Assembly (NCBI GenBank): GCA_020746875.1
Contig: JAGTJL010000021.1
Coordinates: 806,001 to 870,000, forward strand
Direction: 5' to 3'
Origin: Rhexocercosporidium sp. MPI-PUGE-AT-0058
Taxonomy: Eukaryota > Ascomycota > Leotiomycetes > Helotiales
Length of the DNA: 64,000 nucleotides
The notes under the pieces are model-generated. The model searched no databases. It saw only the letters and a list, made by a program, of their open reading frames with translations, and had not been told where the DNA came from. Made by a program: the position numbers and the translations under genes. Shown here piece after piece: positions 56,460 through 64,000 of this stretch. Position 1 is the first letter of the stretch; each line of letters opens with the position of its first letter.

Positions 56460-58884
56460 CTGGCGGCAATGCTTCCAACTGGTTGTCAGCTTCGCAACTC
56501 CGATGCCTTTTCAGAGTAGTGGCGTCCACAATTGCTGCCCTCAAAAAGTCATCAAATATCTGCTTCCTCTAACCATTGGCTAGGTTTGCTTCTGATTGGG
56601 GCGCTTTCTCGATCTGGAAGAGCACGGGCAGGGGGACAACCTAGCGATGACAACAGCTTTAACAAGAGTTGGAGTTTTGCAAACCACGAGCGAGATTTGG
56701 TGATCACTTATAGCATTATTGCATTTCGGCAATTGTGAGACAGGAGCTGTGGTCATTCGTCAGCCAGAACGAAAATTGGAAACTATTTCGAGAATAGAGC
56801 GCCGGCTGTTGAATAACGCATGACAGTTCATCTGGCCATGAGCGCGGCAGAAGATAACAAATGAGGCCTTCGAACTTTCTCAAAGCTGTTGCGAAATCCC
56901 TGTACCAGAATGTGTGTGACTGCCTCGGGCGGCTTCTCACTGTACTGTCAAAAGCACAGAGCGGCTCGTTTTCGGTCAACCGAACCGCGGTGGGTCCCGT
57001 CGCTATAATAGAAACTGAGCGATCAGCAATCGATCGTTGGAGATCAAGACAAACAAGGCATATTTTAACGCCGCTCGCGTTCGCGTAAAGTTAATAGAAG
57101 TCGAGGTCCGTATTGCCCAGGTCTATGGCCGCCGCATCAAAAAGATATAGGCATGAGATCGCACAACTTCGTCCATTACCCTGTTCGTTCCGGCAAGCAA
57201 ATCCGAGGGATATCTGCCAATAAAGATGACAGGCATAGAGCTGCTTCGAGATGCGACAGCTCGAACTGGCAGCCATGGCTCAGGGGTGGCTGACCCAGTA
57301 CCACGAACACAGTGAACGGGCAATTTGATTGAAGATCTCAGATCGGCCGTGCATTTCGTCGTTCTACTCTGGAGAAGCCCTCCACCACGCAGGAACATGC
57401 ACATCTCATAGTCGAAGCTAGGTCAGCGCTGTTGATTTGCTCGAAGGACTGGCCGAATTCTCCGTCAGATCATTTGCTAGCACAGTTCGCCCTAGTCAAG
57501 AACTGTGCTAGAATGTAGGGTTGTTAGTCCCAATGGGATTTCGAGCAGCGCATGGCATTCGCAACATTGCACTTCGCAAGATAGAGATGGTAGTCCAGGC
57601 TAATCAAAATTGCTACTATCCGTTAGATCTGCGTTCCCACAATGTTATTGATCCAAACTGCTTGACATTTCTGGCGGCAATTGCCTTGAGACATTGAAAC
57701 CCCCGGCTGACAAGGTGCCCCAAGCTGAAGAAAAACTGGTGGCTCAGAAAGGGAGAAGTCTCTGCCCCTGCTTGGAGTTGGTGGTGGGAGCTGTCCAAGC
57801 GCAAGAAGGGATCCCCGGTCCCCGGTCCTGGAAAGCTGCAGACTTGGGAGGTCCAAGCCTTGGTGATTAGTCCATTCTCCGTGGGGATTACGCCTCAGAA
57901 AAGAAAATTATACCTACCTCCGGGTTGAAGATTTCACTCGAGTGGTATGTATCTCGAACTCCATTAACGTTGAGTCAAGTCTATTCATCTGCATGAGACG
58001 TCCACTCGCGTATATGTGCTCCAAATTCAAGCGAGCTCTACCAGACTTGAAGACGGTCAACTTAAGCACAATGGAGCCTTTCGATGCTTGCAAATGTGGA
58101 GCTAGTCATCGGGTTCAGCCCCACATTATACAGGAATCACTTGCCGCGGAAAGATCATCGGCACCTTGCGCTAAGATGACCTCCGTTGGGGATTGTGATG
58201 TATCAGAATATCTCGCTGCTTTTGATTTCCAAACAGCCCTCAAAATACAGAAGCAAAATGGGGCAATAAATTCCGATAGTCGGTCGGCTGTTTGCCTCCG
58301 CAGTACCGCAACTCAAAGAAATATCCACTTGCTGGCATGTCCATTGGCAAAGTCTATCTGGTCACCTTGTATCTGGGTACATCGCATGGTATTTTCCAAC
58401 TTGACAATAAAGGTTATCCCAAGTTAGGGAGCCATTGCGATCTAGGGTCGAGTTTCATAACAAAGGTCGAAAGTAGTAGCGTAGCGCTTCTAGCATCATC
58501 ATATGGGTACTTGCCTGCAAGCGGCAGCATCCAAACAGCTGTGTTCAAATCCTAAATTGAGTTATTGTGCACTGTTCCGTACCTCAGTGAGCAATCTCAT
58601 TTCGAAGGTTTCTTTCCAGCAATCGGAAGGATATAATTGGCAACCTGCAGGGCTGGAAATCGTGAGTGTTCTTCTGATCGAAGCACAAAAAAAAGCATTA
58701 AAGGACCGTTACTCCCAACCAATACCGAATCAAAGCCAACATCCTCATCTTCCCACTTCACATCGACTTCCTAGCTCTCTATCTCCAGTGACGAATCCGT
58801 CCCGAGGTTGCTTCTTCTTCAAGCTGCAGATCAATCCCATTCGGCTTGCTCCGTACCTCACCAATTTCGACAAAGTTCTCAAAA
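56460..58884. other. Gene-poor region, second part
   Basis: No gene is supported. A plus-strand frame of up to 161 codons (57942-58427) and an overlapping one (58292-58555) have no recognisable motif and mutually exclusive frames. Confidence 0.4.
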
Positions 58885-59151
58885 ATGGTTTGCAACTCAA
58901 CCCAGTGTGTTTCCGGTAGCCAGGAGAACGTCAAGTTGCTGGTTTGCCGTAACACCACCTTGCCAACACTCAATCACAGAGTGAGGGTCGTTCCTGTAAG
59001 ACTCTTCATGAAAATTTCCAAGACGAGATTAACATCGAAGTTGACAAATGGACAGATGCCCGGCGTAAGATGCGGGACGTGTGCTGGCAATGGTCAAGAT
59101 GTTTGGGTCATTCCTGGCAAGGCTTGTCCCGTTTGTGGTACACCTTGCTAG
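58885..59151 (+). CDS. Small Cys-rich protein with two-knuckle C-terminus
   Basis: An 88-residue frame from ATG 58885 to TAG. The N-terminus has MVCNSTQC. The middle is basic with Leu/Val/Arg alternation (HRVRVVPVRLFMKISKTR). The end is PGVRCGTCAGNGQDVW then VIPGKACPVCGTPC, that is CxxC-x13-CPxCxxxC, a zinc-ribbon or zinc-knuckle-like pattern. No signal peptide is visible, so an intracellular metal-binding microprotein is inferred. I do not recognise a named family. The frame stays open upstream of the ATG, so a larger or spliced gene cannot be excluded. Confidence 0.5.
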   Translation: MVCNSTQCVSGSQENVKLLVCRNTTLPTLNHRVRVVPVRLFMKISKTRLTSKLTNGQMPGVRCGTCAGNGQDVWVIPGKACPVCGTPC

Positions 59152-61188
59152 AGTCACAGGTATGAATGGCCAATTTTATTGCCGTGAATGACAGATACTG
59201 ACTGCATCGCAGCACCAATATTCCGGTAGCCTCAATCACCAAGCACAGATCTTGCAACTCTGAACAAAACCAAAACCCGTGCTTGGGGGAAAAGGCAAAG
59301 TGACGGTCGAATGGCGTTTTGAGGCAGAGTTAGATGAACATATATCTGAGGTGCTTGAGGTGTTCTTTTTTGGTGTTGGGAACTAGACAAAAGTTTGGGC
59401 CGGGTGATTGATCTTTGATCTTTGATAGAAAATTAGTAGATTCTCAATAGAACTCCGGGATTCCAGCTACTTTGCCTTGTGTTCACTGCCTTCTTCCCTC
59501 CGTCGTCACACCTAGTCGAAGAAGGCATACAGATGACAGTATAAACAACTCGACGAATTTCAAGGACATGGTCTCCAAGTGACCATGTTTGATAAGAGTG
59601 TAGCATGTTTGGGACAGGAGGAAATAAAGATATAAGTCTAGATTTGTGTTGAAAGGTTCCCGCTGTGACAGCTGTGTACTCAAGCTATCATTCGGATGTA
59701 GAGAGCCTCTTCAAAAATGACATGAAATCGAGTTGCGCGGGTATCTTGAGACGAAGCAAGACCTCGTTAGAATTCTTCTATTGCTTATGACAGAATACAA
59801 ACGGCGCGAGCTGGTGCTTATATGGCCATGGTCCTGGGTGATGGATTTTGGTTCGACTGCGCCTGATCCATTTAGGTATATTCGGTATCTTACCACATCG
59901 TCGTGGAACACGATAGCAAGGATTTGATTTGCATATCCTGGAATGACTGGAAGGCGTCCAGTGAGCGCTTCTCGGTCATCGAATTTTGTTTCGTCGGAGC
60001 AGTTGATTGTAAGAGTGCGGTAGCACAAGATCTATGCAACAAGGGGTTGGGCTGTTGTCAGATCTGACAAACGACTGGAGAAATTTCCATAGAGAGTCTT
60101 CAGCTACACAAGCTCATGGGCAATAAAGTATGGGATTCTACTTAGCAGCGTTAAACTAGTGGGGCGATAAGTCGTAGCTTGCTCAATCGTCCTCAATTGC
60201 AAGGCAGGAATGCGATTTTGCATTTGCTCTGCGGCTGCTGTGAGAACAGCAATCGAAAATGAAGCAAAACAAAGACCTGATGGAATATTTTCATGGTGAG
60301 GAATTGCATAGAGAGGAAACGATATTCCTAGGTATGGGCCTCGGATCCGGAAGACGCATTACGGCGCGGGCTTCCCGTCAATCGCTCAGTGGGAAATTGA
60401 GAAATGACCATCTTTGAAACGTGGGACCAATAGCAATTGCCAGATGGCATCGATGAAGTCATGGTTATCAGTATTCCAAACCCACATGCAGTCAGTGTGC
60501 GAAGAGGGAAGGGCGGTGCATCGAGGTTGAATTTTTATAATGGATAATACATGTTAGTTTATTTGAGAGAGCGAAAGAAAAAGGATAGGACAGGACGCCA
60601 TGGTGTAAACACTAAGTTTAGCCGAGATCACATGAGTGCCACGTTTGCATCTGCTACCATCACATCTTGGGTAAATAGTTGCTTCCTGATGTGTATGTCA
60701 GTCGGGTAATTATTAAAGAATTCATTACTACATCTTTCGGGAAACAGTAGTAACGAAGCGCCATCAATGAAAATAACCTCACGTGCTTGCCCAGCAGTTT
60801 TTGAAATTGACTCCTGATGATAATTTAGGTAGCAAAAGGATACGTATACATACACGTATCAAGCCTCGAAATTAGGGCCATTAGGCCATTAGCAAAATCA
60901 AAAGCATAAGTTGCATAATAACTAATAATGTATTCAATGCTCGCTCGCTAACGCTAAACAACAAACTCATTCAACGCTCAGTACAATACTCTCCTATCTC
61001 TACATCTAGGCAGCCGTAAAATCATTCATCTCCATAACATCATTCCTCATAAATTCATAAAAGATATCCACCCAATTACAACCAAGGGAAATTCGCTGAC
61101 AATCTCTCCCAACTCATCAATATTCGTTAACCCTCTTCCATCATCCACCACCCGATCCTTTCCTTCAGGAACCCATTGCTACCTCGTC
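59152..61188. other. Gene-poor region, third part; one possible exon
   Basis: A minus-strand stretch at about 60038-59895 lies between a TAG acceptor and a GTAAGA donor. It reads CYRTLTINCSDETKFDD and GRLPVIPGYANQILAIVFHD, and could be a true exon, but no flanking exons could be assembled. A second open minus-strand stretch lies at about 60340-60115. The remainder shows no coding signal. Confidence 0.3.
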
Positions 61189-64000
61189 TCAAGAAAATCG
61201 AGTCGAAAACGTCTTCTTCCCCTTCCTCGTTCTAAAATTCTGTACCGGCGGAATCCAAACCTCCTCTTCGATTACTACCTCGTCCTTCTCCTTTTTCTCC
61301 TCTGGATCTCCCACAAGCTGGACTTGCTTCAATGGGCTTTCTCTCCCCCTGATGATCCCCGCGGTGGGAGGACTCTTCTCTCTGCCATCCCGTCCTCGAT
61401 TCATGATAGGTGCGACGGATGCTGGAGTTGGTGGCGACGGCGATTTCCTCTCTGTCGTCGCGACTGGTGCTGAGATATTTGCCTTCCGCTCATCTCGATT
61501 GTTTGTGGCTGTTAAGTTAGGATTACCGTTCCGAGGCGAGAGCAATACACCTTCCATCATCGCATTCTGATCCATAGATGCGACTCTTGGCTCTTCAGGG
61601 GCGGGGGACTTGACGTCCTCTCTACCCGAGGGCATTTGTGGGTATGAGGGTGTACGGGACAGCTTCTTGTCTGCTGCTACGACTTTCGATACATCCCTTG
61701 GTTGTGGCGCTGGAGCTTCTTCTCTCGATGTTGGACTCGTTGGCGTTGGAGGAGTAGAGATTGGCTTCCTGTTCGGCATGGTTGCTGTTGCTGAGGAGTT
61801 TGAGTTTTGCCCGTTATGCCCTGTTTGTCCATTTTGTCCATTATGCCCGTTTTGCCCATTCTGTCTCTGCTGAGAAGTGGAAATCATCGCAGGTTTGGAA
61901 ATCGTGATCTCGTGGATGCTGTTTCGAGGCGAGGACCGTGTTTGCATTTCTCTCTGTGATAATCCGCTCTGGCTATGCCTTTGTTGAACAGGCTCGGCGG
62001 TTACTAGCTTGGTGGCGGTTGCTTCATGAACGCCATTCCGCACTGGCTGTTGAGGTTGTGTCTCTTGCTGGCCGAATCCGTTCAAATTGTGCCTTTCCTG
62101 GACATGAGTAACCGCCACTGGTTTTGCGATATAAATCTCCTGTACACTATTCCGTGGCGAGTACTGTGCTTGGGACTCCTGCTGAACAAATCCACTCGAT
62201 TGTTGTGATTTTGGAATTACCTTCACTTCCGGTTCTGGTTCTCTGAGCGGGGTTTCGCTTGGCCAGGAGAAGAGCGATGGAGAGGTGTGTCTCTCTGTCG
62301 TCCGGCTTTCGGGCTGCAATTTCTCTTGTTGTGATGTAGTTCTAGGTGGACTTCTGCCCCGTGTTGGTTGTATTTGTTGAGACGAGTGTTGTCGCTGGAT
62401 ATCGGGTTTACTTTCTTGTTGCTGTTGCTGATGATATGGATTCGATGACTGTTGTTGCTGATCTTCGGGTTTCGACCGTTCTTGCGTAGGCTGCTGGACT
62501 GCATATGCTTCTCGGGAGTTGTTCGTAACTAGAGGAGGTCGAGATCGTGCCGGTGAGATTGGAGCTCTCGGTTCTTCTGGTGTCGGTTCCTGTTCTTGCT
62601 CGGGCTTGACTATAGCAATTCTCTCGCCATATGCTTGGGAGTGTGTTTTGAAACCATTCATTTCCTTCTTCGCATCTCCATTTATCGGTGCCTTGACGAC
62701 TGGCTGTGGTGGTGGACGTTGGAGAACAGGAATGTAGTCCTCACTGTTTTCATCAGCACTACACCTCATCGATCCCGAATCTAGGACATACCTCTTCTTG
62801 GCAAAATCAAACAATCTCAGCCCATCCAATTCTTTTTCGACTTCTTTCAACTTCTCCTCGATCACATCTTCCAGTCCATGAGAGTTGCCTGACGGGCCAT
62901 GCGAGTTCCATCTTCGACTACTCGTTTTATTACATACATCTAGAATCCTGATGCCCCGGATGGCCTTCGCCAGGCCGTTGTACTTTCTACCAGCGAACGG
63001 TGCTTCCGGTTTTGGCCAGATGCCAATCTTGCGGGAACTTTTCAGAAGGGAACCCAGGACCATCGCATCGCATGCGTAGCGGAGTTCTTCGTCAAGTGCT
63101 GCATCGCAGAGTGCCGAACCATCCATGTACTTGGTAATCAGAGTGTGAATAACGGATAGAGCAGTCTCCATTGCAGAGACTCGAGCCTGCTTGATGGCAT
63201 CTATTTCTTGTCAGCCTGTTCAATCTCACAACCGTTCACCATCATTCGACTTACCGATTATGCCACTCGGAATTTTCACGCCCTCCAATTTTCCAACATC
63301 TTCCTCGAACTTATCATCTGCTTCCCTCTGCGCCAATCTCGTCATATCCCTGAACTCCGTCTCGCGATTAAATACCCAGAACACAAATAGCAACCTCAAA
63401 ACTTCCTTGGTATACGCTTTTGGCAACCCTTCTCGTTGCAAATGATCAATCCAAGTATCCGAGAAAAACTCCACTGTTTCCAACATCCCATACTTACTCA
63501 CCAGCACGGCAAGTTTGCTCAGGACTTCCAAGCTGACATTTCTAGGCACTTTCCGACTCGCTCCATGGATGATGTTCAGCAAAATCGTCATACTATCCAG
63601 ATCCTCTTCCGGCATCGTGATTTCCACATGACCTGTCGCCCGCAGAGCCTTCGCTTCCTCGAATTCTCCACTGAGGATCGTCTCAAAGTATCGAGAAGCT
63701 AGCATTAAATGCCGGCTAGAAACGATACACTGCACTTCATGACTCGACACAATGATCTTCTCGGTCTTCACCGCTGCTTTTGGCGCGTTTTCATCCTCAA
63801 CAACCGTGTCGATATTTATCTTCGCAGCTTGCCTTTTCAACGCAGCCCAGAAAGAAGCCGGAGGGCTTGCAGACCGATCCCTTTCATCCGAACCTCGTTT
63901 CGCTCGCGGAGGAGGCGGATAAAACGGACCATCCTCAGCTCCTGGCGCATCTGGCGCATAGTACAGAGTATTGTCTCCCTCTCCTGGAGTTTCTGGCTCG
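61189..64000 (-). CDS. BTB/POZ-domain protein with repetitive disordered tail (5' end outside window)
   Basis: Two exons are visible, about 64000-63255 (running off the right edge) and 63200-61189, joined in phase across a 54-nt intron (SGII|D AIKQARVSA). The BTB/POZ fold reads SSHEVQCIVSSRHLMLASRY then FETILSGEFEEA, EITMPEEDLDSMTILLNIIH and ELRYACDAMVLGSLLKSS further on. BTB domains dimerise or recruit Cullin-3. The last roughly 450 residues are disordered: Gln-rich (HQQQQQESK, DQQQQQSS), three imperfect repeats around SPRNSVQEIYIAKP, an NGQNGHNGQNGQTGH stretch and Pro/Ser segments, ending in basic TRKGKKTFSTRFS. The upstream part is Pro-rich (GPFYPPPPRAKR). A scaffold or adaptor role is inferred. 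Confidence 0.85.
61800..62220 (-). repeat. Three ~37-residue coding repeats plus an NGQNGH tract
   Basis: Three tandem units in the BTB protein share the frame QQE(S/T)Q...(S)PRN(S/G)(V/I)(Q/H)E followed by (I/T)xKP and xxxQxRH. Conserved cores are SPRNSVQEIYIAKP, PVRNGVHEATATKL and SPRNSIHEITISKP. An N-G-Q/H hexapeptide-like tract follows directly (about 61800-61865). This indicates local duplication inside a disordered tail. Confidence 0.7.

Noticed and set aside
56570..56740. Minus-strand frame resembling a CFEM-type start (VSQLPKCNNAISDHQ)
   Set aside because: Most of the eight CFEM cysteines and the Asp are missing and no signal peptide precedes it; judged coincidence.
57942..58427. 161-codon plus-strand frame
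   Set aside because: Starts at GTG, overlaps another frame, and has no motif or splice support.
1..64000. tRNA, rRNA or CRISPR-like arrays
   Set aside because: No T-loop plus anticodon-arm arrangement, rRNA-like block or regularly spaced identical repeats were noticed by eye on either strand. A covariance-model scan would be needed to exclude tRNAs fully.

Overview
This window looks like a nuclear chromosome segment from a filamentous ascomycete (Pezizomycotina). The evidence is short introns (about 48-112 nt) with GT..AG ends and CTAAC-like branch points, HET-domain genes, a UvsB/MEC1-type checkpoint kinase, COX16, dihydroxyacetone kinase and a homeodomain/C2H2 regulator. A position near Leotiomycetes is only a guess from the general look of the proteins.

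Layout. 1-9.7 kb: the 3' end of an unknown gene, a PARP-type zinc-finger nuclear protein, a 1297-residue secreted or membrane coiled-coil/glycan-repeat protein, and an alpha/beta hydrolase. 10.5-29.1 kb is an accessory-looking island. It holds a poorly resolved multi-exon gene, HET gene 1 (755 aa), a six-exon secreted cysteine-containing protein (608 aa), an ankyrin gene that may be broken, a secreted protein with a suspicious in-frame stop, and HET gene 2 (687 aa). HET gene 2 lies between two diverged 0.7-kb direct repeats spaced 4.2 kb apart. Next to it is a decayed copy of the GARS part of the purine gene ADE5,7.

30-50.8 kb is ordinary, dense housekeeping sequence: dihydroxyacetone kinase, COX16 back to back with the ATR/UvsB kinase (12 exons, 2475 aa, one GC-AG intron) across a 364-bp shared promoter, two small unknown proteins, a Nudix ADP-ribose pyrophosphatase, an acidic unknown protein, a GNAT acetyltransferase and a large homeodomain/C2H2 transcription factor.

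50.8-61.2 kb is gene-poor. It holds a 94-residue cupin, an 88-residue protein with a two-knuckle Cys cluster, a Cys-rich open exon and a fragment resembling RNA polymerase II subunit RPB9. 61.2-64 kb is a BTB/POZ protein with a long repetitive disordered tail, running off the window.

The housekeeping genes do not form one pathway. The most interesting ensemble is the 10-29 kb island: two HET regulators of cell death, two secreted proteins, an ankyrin protein and duplication or decay scars. That mix fits a birth-and-death self/non-self or stress-response locus, but this is inference. Exon boundaries were derived by hand from splice signals and reading-frame continuity.
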